Assembly: GCA_902728285.1 (NCBI GenBank)
Contig: CACVBU010000671.1
Coordinates: 1-64,000, forward strand
DNA: 64,000 nt
Direction of reading: 5' to 3'
From: Clytia hemisphaerica
Lineage: Eukaryota; Cnidaria; Hydrozoa; Leptothecata; Clytiidae
A model generated the notes under the pieces. The model saw nothing but the letters and a program-made list of their open reading frames with translations, was not told the DNA's origin and made no database searches. The position numbers were made by a program, and so were the translations under genes. Of this stretch, positions 1 through 11,220 are shown piece by piece; positions within the stretch are counted from its first letter, which is position 1, and the number at the start of each line of letters is the position of its first letter.

Positions 1-639
1 ATTGGTGATGTATTAGGCTCAGAATCCAACGATATTATCAAATTACGATTAAATATTAATCGACGGAACAATCTTGACCTACAAACTGATAACCAAAAAA
101 ACTATTTGAGTGCAATCGTCACTAAGCGCAATCATCACTAAGTGTAAAAGTCTATAATTTCATGCTTAAAAGCTTCGAAATTTAAGAAACTACAGTATCT
201 AAAATGGATTTTCGAAATCAACCAGCAGAGGGTTTGAGTTCGTTTAAGCAGTTGCTCGTGTTCGCTGTGCCTCACATTGTTTCTCGACATTCATTGCTTC
301 TGTAATTTTTGTCATTTTTTAAAAAAATTTTTCCGGTCCGAAAACTGTCTGCTCAATAGTCGTTATATTTTTTATAGCTATATTGGAATTCTTAGACGAC
401 GTCCGTCATTCGACCGTCCGCTTTTATGATATTTTCACACGCTTTCATTTCTTTGTCGCGGTGAATATCAATAGTAATCCTATGGGACTTCTTTCTCAAG
501 TCGTATTCATTACATTGCAAACGTGACATCCAACCATATTGATAATATCTACATGAAGCTTAATTCAAGTCACTTACATTGGTGCACACTTCAAGAACAT
601 GGAGCGGCAACTGGCCATATTTGGGAGGACCCCGTGTTC
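1..639. other. AT-rich stretch without recognised gene
   Basis: I see no convincing coding exon, RNA gene or repeat boundary here. The open frames present are short, lack splice signals and show no recognisable protein motif. Confidence 0.4.
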
Positions 640-1700
640 CTTCAGGTAGAGGCGGTTAGTCCTCTTTATTCGGATACCAGTCCAAATCACCCACATCATT
701 TAACATTTCTGAGCTCAGTAAGCATTGTCTTCCTGTCTCTGAGTCCACTCTCTCTACCAGACAATCTTCTAGGCAGAGTTGGTCAGAGCATTTCTCTGCG
801 TCCGCGCATAACATGGTGTCCTTGTCCAGGATGGCCATCAGTGCTATCCAGTTATCTTTAGATCTTCCTCTCTCTGGCCTCCATTTTGGAAAACACTCAT
901 TTTTATTTTCTCATTCACTCTTTCTAGAATAACCTTTTCAAAGGTTTTGCTGATGACGTTTGTCAGGAACAATCGCTATTAAACAGGATGTGTAGCGAAT
1001 ACTCTCATCTATTGTCATCTTTCGCTAAATTCGCAAAATTTAATCCTAGCGAAAATTAAGTTTTTTACGCTGAAAATTCTAAGTTTTTTTATCGAATTCA
1101 GAAACAATTTGATTTAACACTGATTCATTGATTCGAGAATTTCATTTATTGAGAAGTTATTTAATTATAATGTATACAAGAAATTTCAAAACATTTTGTT
1201 AACAAAAAGATTTCGATAGATTATATTGAGTACTATTAGTCCAAAATAATACAATAATACAATGCTTTTGCAGTTGTTTTTTGCATTTTAGTGTATACTG
1301 CTTGCTCTTGATGATTTGTTGAAGAAATTACGTATATCCATGCTTTTTACTAGGAGCAGTCTCTCGAGTGTTTTGATGTTCTGACTGTGTTGCTTTTCTC
1401 TTTTTTCTTCTTGATTTTGGTTTTGCATCTGCTGAGTATTTCTTCAATCCTTTGTATCCATTTGTTGTATTTCTCCTGGATCGTACCATCACCTACTTGT
1501 GAAACCTTCTGTCCTCTGCTCCACCTCTAGTGTCCAGTTTATTTCACACACCATCGCATTGTGGTCAGTGTATTTTTCTTTAGTTTCGCCATTCTCCTTT
1601 ACAACGTGGTACGGTGTAATCTCTCTCCTCATCAATAGTTACACTGATCACGCTGTTTTTTACCTGTTTTGCGTCTTTTTCAGAAAAACGAAAAATGTTT
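640..1700 (-). mobile_element. LINE (non-LTR retrotransposon) remnant, endonuclease and RT parts
   Basis: Read on the minus strand, about 1690-1490 gives the end of an APE-type endonuclease, with the motif YTDHNAMVCEINW followed by a variable linker; one frameshift near 1615 separates it from the preceding residues ending EERDYT. Further on, 967-640 gives the start of a reverse transcriptase: LTNVISKTFEKVILERVNEK, then a glycine-rich NGGQRGRS-like segment and an acidic KCSDQLCLEDCL segment that resembles the usual KCFDxLWL of non-LTR RTs. The catalytic part of the RT (YxDD) is missing. Endonuclease upstream of RT is the expected LINE order. The copy is clearly dead: frameshifted and truncated at its 3' side, with 1000-1290 between the two parts being AT-rich and not clearly LINE. 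The clade (for example RTE- or CR1-like) cannot be named from this fragment. Confidence 0.7.
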
Positions 1701-2240
1701 AGAAAAAGGGGTTACGCGCGCTCCAGGACGCTTACGTACGTCTCTCTACTCTGTTTGCGTGGCAAATAATGCTGATTGGAAAATACGGAGTAGCTCCATC
1801 TAGTGTCTTGGATAAGATATCTGTGACCATAACAGACCGATCTAGCACGGCAAGTTTTTTCAAAATATAAAAAAACGCCGATTTACTAGTTAACCCATGG
1901 AAGTTCTTGGTTAACCTCACTAATATCTAGGGTAGACTCTTGAAGGGACTAAGCACTAGCGAAAAGTAAGAAAACAACAGGGCAGATTCACAGCTTTTTA
2001 GTTGGACACTCTTTTGAAAACTTTTACCCGATTTTTTATCTCCGACCGAAATTGTTTATAGGATATAGAATTTCAAGTCCAAAATATTTGAAAACCACGC
2101 AGATTGGGGGGAACTTAAAATCCCGCCAAAATTTCTTTGAATAAGGTACCAAAATTCTTATACTCAAAAATTTAACAAAATCCAGAAAACCTCTTAAAAC
2201 TCTACTCTTGACTAATTCTCAAAATAGTCCAATAATTCTA

Positions 2241-3243
2241 GTCCGGCGGCGATCCAGGATCACCCTTACAATTAGTAAATATGGGTTTTTATTTTATCTT
2301 CTCATTATATGGTCCCTTGGGACCCCAAAACCGGTTTTTGCCAAGCTGGCAAAGGTGGGGAAAATTTTTTTATGGGGGCTTGAAGGGGGTAGGGTCATTT
2401 TAGCCTGGGGGTCCTTAGAAAGTCGATTTTTGAAGTTCTCATTTAGCTAAAACTGATTGTACCATCAGATAGAGCTTGAAGAGTAGATCTCCAAAATGGG
2501 GTCATTTGTCTCATTTGGCGGACTTAGTCCCCCAGAATTGGCTGATACGTCTTCAAAAATGCAATATTTTATGCTGAGGTCAGCATTTTTGAGAAAATTT
2601 TCAGCGAAAGATACCACTTTTAACAGATGCGTATCGAAGTGTACTATCGATTAGAGGGGTAATTTATAGGGTTTCCTAGGCTAGATCATGAGATATTTGA
2701 GTTTGAAATTTTGCTGACTCAGCGTTTTTCAACGTTTTTGGCCCTTTTCTGCTGAGTCAGCAAAATTTCAAACTTTAATATCTCATGATTTAGCCCAGGA
2801 AACCCTATAAATGACCCCTCTAATCGATAGTACTCTTCGAGATGCATCTGTTAAAAGTGGTATCTTTCGCTGGAAATTCTCTCAAAAATGCTGACGTCAG
2901 CATATAATATGGCATTTTTGAAGACGTATCAGCCAATTCCGGGGGACTAAGTCCGCCAAATGAAACAAATGACCCCCATTTTGGAGATCTACTCTTCAAG
3001 CTCTATCTGATGGTACAATCAGTTTTAGCTAAATGAGAACTTCAAAAATCGACTTTCTAAGGACCCCCAGGCTAAAATGACCCTAGCCCCTTCAAGCCCC
3101 CATAAAAATTTTTCCCCACCTTTGCCAGTTTGGCAAAAACTGGTTTCGGGGTCCCAAGGGACCATATAATGAGAAAATAATATAAAAACCCATATTTACT
3201 ACTTGTAAGGGTTGATGTAAAAAAGCCCTTTTCGCCGCCGGAC
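2241..3243. mobile_element. 1-kb foldback element with arms of about 490 bp
   Basis: The left arm begins GTCCGGCGGCG and the right arm ends CGCCGCCGGAC. The two arms are near-perfect inverted copies along their whole length, meeting near 2745 around TGCTGACTCAGC / GCTGAGTCAGCA. The flanks are TA on both sides (2239-2240 and 3244-3245); a 5-bp duplication ATTC(T/C) with ends AGTCCGG/CCGGACT is an alternative reading. There is no transposase ORF, so this is a non-autonomous element. A transcript through it would form a very long hairpin. Confidence 0.85.
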
Positions 3244-3245
3244 TA

Positions 3246-3879
3246 TTCCTTTAGCTTTATTAACTTTATACAAAAAAGGCCTAAATTCGCTAAAGTTAGA
3301 ATGGCTAGAGTAATGGCTAATATATTATTTTTCACAAGGATATATATATATTGTATAATTTGTCCGAAAAACCAAGTGCGGTATTAATTAGCTTGTCTTG
3401 GTTGCCGATCATTATGATGAATTGATGAATTGGAAAATTTATAAACTATTAAATCTTTTTGTAATTTAATGTCATGGAAAAGGTATTTTTAAATTCATTA
3501 TGACATTTTTGGAAATAAATAACATTTAACAAATAAATAACTTTTTACAAATAATTGAATCTTTTGGTTATAAATATATACCATAAATTTTGATTGCGCT
3601 TTAATCCCTGTTGCTCATCAGTAATTGGCCCGTAATCGGTTAAATTTTTGGTTGTTAAACTCCAGTGCAAAGACGAAAAAAGTACAAAATGGAAAAAAAG
3701 CTCCAGTGCAAAAGCGAAAAAAAGTGGTTTTTGTCTCCCACTTTTTCTTTATATTTACATCTCATCAAGAAAATGTTAAATGGAGATAAAGCAGCGGTGC
3801 AAAAAAAAAAGACACAAGCGAAAATACTAATGATCCCTACCTTTACAATATTCAAAACATATGGTATGGCATGACAAAG
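3246..3879. other. AT-rich stretch, nothing recognised
   Basis: Low-complexity A/T-rich sequence with a short TATATATA run near 3343. Short overlapping frames on both strands (3655-3874) are driven by A-rich codons and show no domain. Confidence 0.4.
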
Positions 3880-4797
3880 GCATTCCGACTAATAATCAAC
3901 GTCATAAAAATCACCCTTATTCCAAGAATAACCATCGCTATTCTTGGAATATGAGTGATAATTATTACGGCAATTATTAGCACGCTCAAAATTGTCACTC
4001 AGCAGATTATAACCACTGGAGGCAGTACTGGAACTTCTTGACTCTTCTCTCTGGAAGGAGTCAAGATTCCCAGTACTCTTCCACTGTTTAAAATTGGCTG
4101 AGTTGATCTCTTTTGAGGGAATACGTTTGTCATGACATGTGCTTTTGAAATTGCAAAAGGTGGGGATATTACCTTTCAATTTCCACAATCCATCAACTTT
4201 CGGCTTTAGTTTTTCAATATCTTCTTTCATCTTCTTGTTCTCCTCTCGTAGTCTCTTTATTTCGGATTCAAATTCTTCTTTTTTCGCTTGTTCCTCACTC
4301 AGTCAAGATTTTATGTTCAGGCTTGCTAAGGTAAAGTTTTGATGACCATCCTTCCTTCGGCATCCATATGTTATGGTCTTCGTCTGGTAGCAGGACCGAC
4401 TGAACCCCTTCATCCGTTAAATAAGCTAAATACATGGCACTTTCGTCCAACATATTGATCTCCCGGAACGGTATCACTGGTCTGTCCGGTTTATTTTATT
4501 TGGACTTCTACTTCTTCTTCTATTTTAGAGTCTTTAAGGTCACAACGACCAAGTTGAACATAACGATTGTAAAGAAAGACACGAGTGTGAGTCTAGTGTC
4601 TGGAAATGGAAAAAAAAAATATCATTAGCGAAGTGCCTAAAATAAACCTAGCCTGGGTACTCTCTAAACGATCATGGTTGAAATTATGAAGGCATGGAAG
4701 TCAAATTGAAGGAATTTTTCATTGAGAGTGGCTGGGAAAATAAAGGATATTTTGCTTTCTCTTGACAAATAGATAATCTCTGAATAGTCAAAGATTT
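3880..4797 (-). pseudogene. Coiled-coil ORF of a multi-ORF mobile element, degraded copy 1
   Basis: On the minus strand this segment encodes a conserved stretch (AMYLAYLTDEGVQSVLLPDE, then NIWMPKEGW), a charged coiled coil (EDIEKLKPKVDGLWKLKG), then CHDKRIPSKEINSAN and a Ser/Asn-rich tail ending about 3889. A second copy lies at about 17310-18413 with the same order. The copies carry different lesions: this one has a frame break near 4300 between KILTE and the coiled coil, while copy 2 has a stop after WMPKEG. They are therefore independently decayed copies of one element. Similarity to copy 2 ends near 4797 after GAATAGTCAAAGAT. The family is not one I can name; the protein resembles an accessory ORF of a DNA transposon rather than a host gene. 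Confidence 0.6.
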
Positions 4798-4837
4798 TCA
4801 TTTATTATTAGAGACAAAAGTACGCTGTATGGAATTA

Positions 4838-5085
4838 AACATGATACCAATCCATAGGCCCAAAACCCAACTTTCGACCTTTTTAACCAATTTAACACCA
4901 CCCCATAATTGGTATCGAAAATCGAAAATCATGATTTATAAAAAGGGGTAACTAAGCTAACTAAACTATCCAATACTCTTTTAAACACAACTTGGAAAAA
5001 TGAAAATGTCATTTGAAAAATAGGAATAACTGAAAATCTCGTGTGACATACATGTTGATTAAAAAAGTATCCACAATCCTGGCCA
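4838..5085. repeat. Fragment of the GGTATC-type TIR/minisatellite family
   Basis: GATACCAATCCATAGGCCC, followed by ACACCACCCCATAATTGGTATCGA, repeats wording found at both ends of the element at about 9323-10423. It is a short diverged relative without the tandem array. Confidence 0.5.
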
Positions 5086-5103
5086 AAATATATTGAGAAT
5101 TTA

Positions 5104-6396
5104 CAGCACCTGACTCCGAGAATGTAGGTGAAATTTGAATCAGACCTGAAAGATGTAGATTTGTATTTTAAAAGATATTAAATATTTTCAACGAAATTTT
5201 GAACTCCCAAAATCCTTTCCCAGGGGTTAGTTTCATTACTTTTGATAGATAGACCAATTTTTTTGGTCCTTGAAGTTGACTCCCATTTTCGTTATAGCCC
5301 CCAGAATGTAGGTTTGGTTTTTGGCTTTAATTAAATCTAGTAATAGTAAAATGTTGATATTTTTTCAATTGGATTAATTATAACAGCAAATTTTAGAAAT
5401 GTTTCATGCGAAAACAATATTCTAAAGAGCATTTTGTTATTTTGAAAATTGGATTTTTTCACTTTTTAACCCCCAGAATGTAGGTGAAAAGATTCGGTTG
5501 TTGAGAATGAAATTTCGGTATTCATCGGAAATTATTGTTCTGTAAGTGAAATTCATTCATACTTTAGAAATATACGCTGACAAAAATTAACAAATATATT
5601 AATTTCATCGTATTACAAATGAGGAAAAAGTAAAAGGAAGGACGAAAAGAAGAGACAAGAAAGTTGTTTTTTTTGTAGGTTGAAAATTTTGTGTTGAAAT
5701 AGGTGAATAATGTAACAACACCCCTGCTTCACAGCCCGGTGGAACTTTTTCCCACATCGGGTCCAAAAATTTCTACTTAAGTCCAAATTGGAATAGAAAT
5801 TCTATTGCTCCAAACTTAGGCAAATTTTCTGATTGGGCTGGGGCCCCCAACGGGTCTGGGACACGTTGTAAAAGCTCAAAGTTTCAACATTAATCATCTC
5901 TCAGTTAGTACTTTCATGTTATAAAAGTACAACAAAGAAGTTTTATATAATTTGACAAACTTTTCATGTCGGGTTTATGAAGGCTCCCAAATTGTAGTGG
6001 TCAACTAACCCCAAAAGTTAGGTCAAACATTTTCGTCAAAATATCTAACTCAGAACAGTAAATATTGAAATGGACTAATTTCCCCATTTCCTTAGTTTCA
6101 TTAGGACTAAGAAAATACCCTATCATCATAACTTAATTCCAATAGATTTCGATTTTAGAGAGGATTTATTTAAAAAATGTCTCAGTTCGGGTAATATCCA
6201 ATCAACTCCCATTCAGATTTTCATTGGAAAAAATTAATTCAAGTTAAAATTTTCTGTCCAGAAATAATCAGTAAGATGTAACAGTATGCTCTGAAACAAA
6301 TTTTTATGAAGTTGAACTATCGTTAGGGCTACAATGCTAAAAAATGAGAAACCTACATTCTCGGGGTTTACTACATTCTCGGGGGGTCAGGTGCTG
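5104..6396. mobile_element. MITE-like element, TIR CAGCACCTGAC, TA target
   Basis: The left end reads CAGCACCTGACTCCGAG and the right end CGGGGGGTCAGGTGCTG; both are followed inward by GAATGTAG motifs. TA lies immediately outside both ends (5102-5103 and 6397-6398). The inside holds several copies of CCCCAGAATGTAGGT and no transposase. It contains a second, smaller MITE at about 5718-5869. TA duplication and this size suggest a Tc1/mariner-type non-autonomous element, which is an inference. Confidence 0.75.
5718..5869. mobile_element. ACACCCC-family MITE, degraded copy
   Basis: It starts ACACCCCTGCTTCACAGCCC and ends GGGTCTGGGACACGTTGT. The internal wording (aaattctattg, ggggct) recurs in the three relatives at 36315-37323, 42107-42390 and 43417-44134. 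No clear target duplication remains. Confidence 0.55.
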
Positions 6397-6739
6397 TAGC
6401 TTATTTCCTCGTTTTTCAAAATTTGGAATTCGGGCGAGAAAGTCGTTTTTGGGCTAATTGATAAATTTATTCGAGTATTTCGATTTGGGTGGGGTTAATT
6501 GACTTCCAGGCTATATTCTGAGCCCTGTTGGACCATTCTGGGACTTTTGGATCCTCAGATTCTAAGGTCCTATAAGTCTTAAGTCTAATGTTAAAACTCA
6601 GAGTTAAAACTCTATTCGTCTAACCTAATTTAGAGCGCTTCCAAAATACTTGTGGTTATAAGATTTCGTGGGAATTTCCCTTTAGTCTCAAATATTATGG
6701 CCAGGATTGCAGGACAAAAAAAAATAACAAAAATTGATG
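6397..6739. other. Spacer with a short dispersed repeat
   Basis: 6490-6610 (cttccaggctatattct ... aaaactcagagttaaa) recurs at about 41280-41370 inside the giant foldback, so it is a dispersed repeat. No gene is seen. Confidence 0.45.
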
Positions 6740-6855
6740 AGAGTATCCATACAACTGGTCACCAGTCTTCACCCAGCCGCCGAATTCCAAATGATTATCC
6801 TTGTGACTGTGCCCAATCTTCTTCTTTTGGTGTGCATACCGAACTGATGCACGTG
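6740..6855 (-). pseudogene. Repeated exon 'A', copy 1 (RYAHQKKK...HLEFGGWVKTGDQ)
   Basis: On the minus strand a pyrimidine-rich tract and TTTGTAG acceptor precede a coding-like block. Its residues RYAHQKKKIGHSHKDNHLEF and GGWVKTGDQLYG are conserved in two further copies (about 15960-16110 and 19545-19683). The number of bases between the acceptor and the conserved frame differs in the three copies (14, 12 and 10), so at least two are broken. The product is not recognised. The block always lies near the partner exon 'B' (ending GAGCAAAAAG) on its higher-coordinate side, as expected for consecutive exons of a multi-copy gene or transposon on the minus strand. Confidence 0.5.
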
Positions 6856-7009
6856 CTACAAAAAAAAGAATGATGTATCAATCTTACTTTGAATATAGAA
6901 GGACAAGACGAAACTTATTTTTACAAAATTTAATGTCTAAAAGATCCAATGATCTTGATTTCCATAAACGAGGACTCTTTTAAAAGTGAAAGAGAATAAA
7001 TGAATGATA

Positions 7010-7125
7010 TAAATGGAAATAACTTTTTGCTCATTAACCACTTTTTCTGTCGAGTTTTCGAAAAACCCACCCTGGGCCACCCACCAGCCAAACTCCCTCA
7101 CGTACCTGTCCTCCTCATTATCTAT
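7010..7125 (-). pseudogene. Repeated exon 'B', copy 1, splice donor mutated
   Basis: Minus-strand block ending ...VVNEQK with the bases GAGCAAAAAG. In copies 2 (about 16310-16540) and 3 (about 19980-20025) this is followed by a good donor GTATTTGCAT; here the donor is TTATTTCC, so the splice site is lost. Upstream residues read EDRYVREFGWWVAQG. The function is unknown. Confidence 0.45.
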
Positions 7126-7183
7126 TTTTCTTTTCTGCCCTCGTTGGAGGCGCTGGTGATAATTGTTGCTGGTGGTTGTTATA

Positions 7184-7184
7184 G

Positions 7185-7215
<31 letters not shown>

Positions 7216-7216
7216 A
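7184..7216. repeat. (GTT)n microsatellite
   Basis: About ten uninterrupted GTT units. On the minus strand it reads as a glutamine run, which is a by-product of the repeat and not evidence for a protein. Confidence 0.9.
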
Positions 7217-7899
7217 CGGTGGTTTTGCCACCGAGTAAGAAGAGAACCACAATGCTGAAAAATAATTGTATTGCTGTTTCGTTATTTATTTCCGCATAAT
7301 ACAGCATAATATCTTCTCTTCCACAATTTCTTACACTAAACCAAGTGACTATGGGCGTTAAAATATGACCTATTGATGGTAAATGATTGGTAGTAGTTGA
7401 TGGTAATAGCAAGAAGTATTTGCAAAAATTAAAGTATAAATACAATCATTTTAGTGACTTAATAATCTACAAACTCTTGTATGAAATGTAAACTCGTCAA
7501 TCAACAAAAAAAGCCTTACATAGCCTCGTTTTGGCGGTCCTCTTCCTGCTTTGCTTGTTTCTGCGCTTCCCTTTGAGCCAATTCTTAAAGAACAATCATA
7601 GTTTAGATGAGAGAGGCTATAAAAATAAAAGAACATTAACCAGTTCACTTGACGATTGATTTTAGAGAATAATTTGAAAATAGGAGAAGGTCCTTTCCCT
7701 TATGCTTTGCTCTAAAAATAGTCTATTCTATTTCCAGTCAACCGAATAAAGGATCTTTTAATTTAAAAGTGGATTTTCTAGCGAAGGCAGTAATAATTAG
7801 AAATAAAACGTACTTGTACTTGTACTTGTTGTTTTTCAATGATATTTTTATACTTTGCGGAAAGTTTTGTCAGTTGATGTAGACTGGGTGCTGTCTGAA

Positions 7900-8165
7900 C
7901 TGACAGTTGACAGTTTCTTTCATGAAAGATTATTTGATTGCTGTAGTGCTTGAAATCATCTCGAATTTCTTTTGGGTAACAAAGATCTTTTTCGAGCTCT
8001 GTTATGTTATGGCTTTCTTGATCAAGGCATGCAATGAGCTCCCATCTAACTTGGAACTAGTTTTCATAGTGGTACTCTTCATGAATGCAAGACATATGCC
8101 TCGTTAGCCCACCTTTCGATTTGGTTGTCTTGCTGCAATACTTGCAAACAAACCGCGTGTAACAG
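7900..8165 (-). pseudogene. C2H2 zinc-finger ORF fragment, copy 1
   Basis: On the minus strand a single C2H2 finger is readable: CKYCSKTTKSKGGLTRH, then four residues and H (C-x2-C-x12-H-x4-H), followed by EEYHYEN. Compared with copy 2 (14186-14450) it has small indels (for example extra bases near 8010 and 7940) that break the frame after the finger. It belongs to a longer direct duplication: 7906-8760 matches 14188-15749. Confidence 0.6.
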
Positions 8166-8760
8166 TCTAAAAAGGCGTGTGTATCATTAAAGTAACAATA
8201 TAATTTAATTTAAAGATAATTTATTAAAAGTAAAGGAGAGACCGCTGAGTAGAAAGTAGTTTTTATGTAAAGTAAAAAAACCGTCAATAATGTTACACTT
8301 TCTAATGAAATATTTTTATTGTAAATAATAATAAAATGTTATATAAACGTGATTTTTATAATGTAATTAATTGATGATTGGTAATAATATTTGAAATATT
8401 TATAAGTAATTTTAGTCGATTTAGAAGTTTAAAAGATAAAAAAAACTTGCGAATCGATTCATTTAGGATAAATTTTATACCCTTTCTGTATAGCAAAATA
8501 CAAAAAGGGGGTAACCTATATGCCCTGAAGGACGCCATTTGATTTGGACCCCGGTTAATTTTGGTTCTTTGCTTATTTTTCCTCTTAGTCACCTATCGTG
8601 TTAGATAAATAATCGTTGAATACAAAATTTCAATTTATGAAATACAACGAATTTATCGAAGACTGCTAATTATCCATTACCAAAATTAAAAAAACAGATG
8701 ATTTCGTATCAATAGTTTCATGCTTTTGTAATCATCAGTTATTTTGATCCATCGTGCACC
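7906..8760 (-). repeat. Long direct repeat, copy 1 (empty-site version)
   Basis: This block is homologous along its length to 14188-15749. It carries the finger ORF and an AT-rich tail. At 8350-8370 it reads gtgatttttataatgtaatt, exactly where copy 2 is interrupted by a foldback flanked by ATAAT; this copy therefore preserves the uninterrupted state. Confidence 0.8.
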
Positions 8761-9322
8761 AAGCAAAAATGCATTGCAGGATATTTTTAAATATCTGATA
8801 GGGAATATCTTTTTGTGCCCCTTTTTGTTGGGATAAAAATAATTCTTCTCATCAAAATATATAGAATGTTAAATAAATAAACAAAGTGGAACGTCTGAAA
8901 AAGAAAAGCTTTTTTAAACGAGAAAGAGACTGAAGATTGAAGAAGGTTTGACACTGCATATTGTTTTAACACTGGACTTAAACCATACTTCATCATCTTC
9001 TTAAAATCTGTGAATGGAAATTTCTCATTGACCTCACCAAAACACCATTTAACAGACTGGACATGGTTTTGTATACTCTACCTCCCTTACTGGTTGAACA
9101 TTTGGGAAACCAGCCTGGGTATTTCTGCTTAATAGATATGTAAAAATTACCATATTTTGTTGATGTGATGCTTTTATTCATCAATAGAGTGCTTAACCAA
9201 CCGAAGTCAGAAGCGTGATATCATAGTTGAAGTAATGAAAATATTGTATCAATACTGACAGTTTCATGTCTTTTTTTAAACAATCTTCAGTTGAAAATTT
9301 CTATAATAAACCTATGATCACA
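8761..9322. other. AT-rich stretch without recognised gene
   Basis: Nothing I can assign. A motif about tcaatactgacagtttcatg / catcttcagttg (about 9250-9290) resembles other short interspersed words in the window. Confidence 0.35.
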
Positions 9323-10423
9323 CTTCAGTCATGGTTAAACCCTGGAAAACCAGGGGGGGGGTCAACATTTATAATACCAACCCATAGCCCAAAAACCTGA
9401 CTTTTGACCTTTTGAGCTAAGTTAACACCACCACCCCAAAATTGGTATCGATACCAACTTGAAAATCATAATTTTCAGAAAAAGGGGGGACCCACCCCCT
9501 TATTTTGGTATCGATACCAACTTGAAAATCATAATTTTCAGAAAAAAAGGGGACCCATCCCCTTAATTTGGTATCGATACCAACTTGAAAAACATAATTT
9601 TCAGAAAAAAGGGGGACCCACCCCCTTAATTTGGTATCGATACCAACATGACCTTTTGAATTTGACAAAATATCATGGGACCCACCCCCTAATTTAATAC
9701 CAATACCAATCTTACAAATTTGAGTTTAAAGCTGTTTAAAGGGAACCCACCCCCTCCCACACAAATAGGGTACTAAGAGAAACTTCAAAAAAACTCATTT
9801 TTGAAAATACTCTTTCTTCAACACAACACAAAAAATGTCATATGCTGAAATAGAAAATGACTGAAAACTGACAATATAATAAAAACAAACCCAATGAAGC
9901 TAGCAAAATCAAATATAATTGATGTGCAAAAACTATGTATTATTAGTACATAATTTTAGAACAGAATAGATTCACTCATTACCAAATGCTATCACAGAAA
10001 AAATGTTTTTGCTTCAGGCTTGATCAAAAATAAAACTTGAAAAGTCCAAAATAAACAAACTTCAAAGTCATTTATACTTATTACTCATTTACAGTCATTA
10101 TTACTCAAAAGCTAAAACAAATCCAATTGAAGCCTGTTTAGACTGATATGTACCCGGAGTATTTTCTAGCTATAAGGGCAAAAATTAGGAAAGTTTTGCT
10201 GTCATTTTGATATGGATACCAACTTTCTGAATCATATTGTTTAAAAAAGGGGTATTTTGGTATCAATACCAACTGAGGATAACTCTTTTTTTCTAAAAAA
10301 AGGGGGACCCACCCCCATCAATACCAACTTGACTTTTCAGACTTTTAAAGGAAAAAAAGACACCACCACCCGGCTATGGGTCTGGTATCTGGATGTTGAC
10401 CCCTCCCCTGGGAAAACTGAAGG
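9323..10423. mobile_element. TIR element carrying a minisatellite of GGTATCGATACC
   Basis: Left end cttcagtcatggttaaaccc, then ccaggggggggtcaacat...taccaacccatagcc. The right end is the inverse: ggctatgggtctggtatc...atgttgacccctcccctgg...actgaag. Between them lie about four head-to-tail units of roughly 63-66 bp at 9427-9660 and further ones at about 10200-10340, each with the self-complementary GGTATCGATACC and the phrase GGGGGACCCACCCCC. Because a unit is close to 63 bp, one minus-strand frame stays open across the array (VGIDTKLRGWVPxFSENYDFQ repeated). I regard that frame as a by-product of the repeat. No transposase is present. Confidence 0.75.
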
Positions 10424-11220
10424 TATACAGACCTAGTGTCAGACCTGGGACAGAGTTGAGGCAGTAGCAGTACCATAGGTCTAGCTGTAGAAATAGTGAT
10501 GTGAAAAGAAAAATAAAAGGAAAAAGAACTTACTTTGTCAGTGAAGTTGTCTGAAGACTGAGATGTGAGCAATATTGATATTGGTTTGAGGATCTTGAAG
10601 GTCAGGATGATGATGAAAATACAGTAAAAACGATAAAAATCCAATAGAATGAGTAACAAAGATTGTGATAATAATGTAATTTGAAGAGATTCAATACAAT
10701 TCAATTCAATAGCTGTTATGAGATTCTTGAAGTCAAGGAATGAAAATTTTCGATGGAGGAGCTGGTAGTCTAGTGAAATTGCACTAGAAGGGCTTCAATA
10801 TCCAAACGTTGGAAGGGCATCCTTTAGTTCGGAAAAGTGAAAGTGAAAATGGAATTGGGAATGAAAATGAAAGTGGTTTTCGGTAACAACTTGTGTAAAA
10901 AAAAGAAGAAAAAGAAATAGGTAATGGGGGAAGGAAGGAGCTTTGTTTAAGAGATCTGAATTTGAGTTAAGGGACTTATTTGGGTCATAAAAGGAATGTG
11001 ACATAAAAAACTATGTGTGAGTGACTATCAAAGATCATCATTAGTAGGAAAGCTAATTAAGATTGTGAAAAGGAAACCATGGCAGACAATAATTACAGTA
11101 TAAAGGAGTAACACGAGGGTTGGTATGTAGAAAATATAGTGATAATGAGAGTTTGATTATAATAAATTTATTATCGTAGATTTCAAAACTTGATGGCATA
11201 TGGTATGACAATTTTATAAA
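10424..11220. other. Spacer, no recognised gene
   Basis: Purine-rich sequence with imperfect GAAAATGAAAGTG repeats near 10830-10880. Open frames exist on the minus strand (10345-10704, 10795-11004), but they are biased in composition and have no domain. Confidence 0.4.

Noticed and set aside
653-861. Plus-strand frame across the LINE remnant
   Set aside because: It is antisense to the recognisable reverse transcriptase segment and has no motif of its own.
7179-7445. Minus-strand frame with a glutamine run
   Set aside because: The run is simply the (GTT)n microsatellite read in reverse; the rest of the frame has no domain, conservation or splice sites.
10345-10704. 119-codon minus-strand frame rich in hydrophobic residues
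   Set aside because: It overlaps the TIR of the minisatellite element and consists of biased composition; no domain and no relation between copies.
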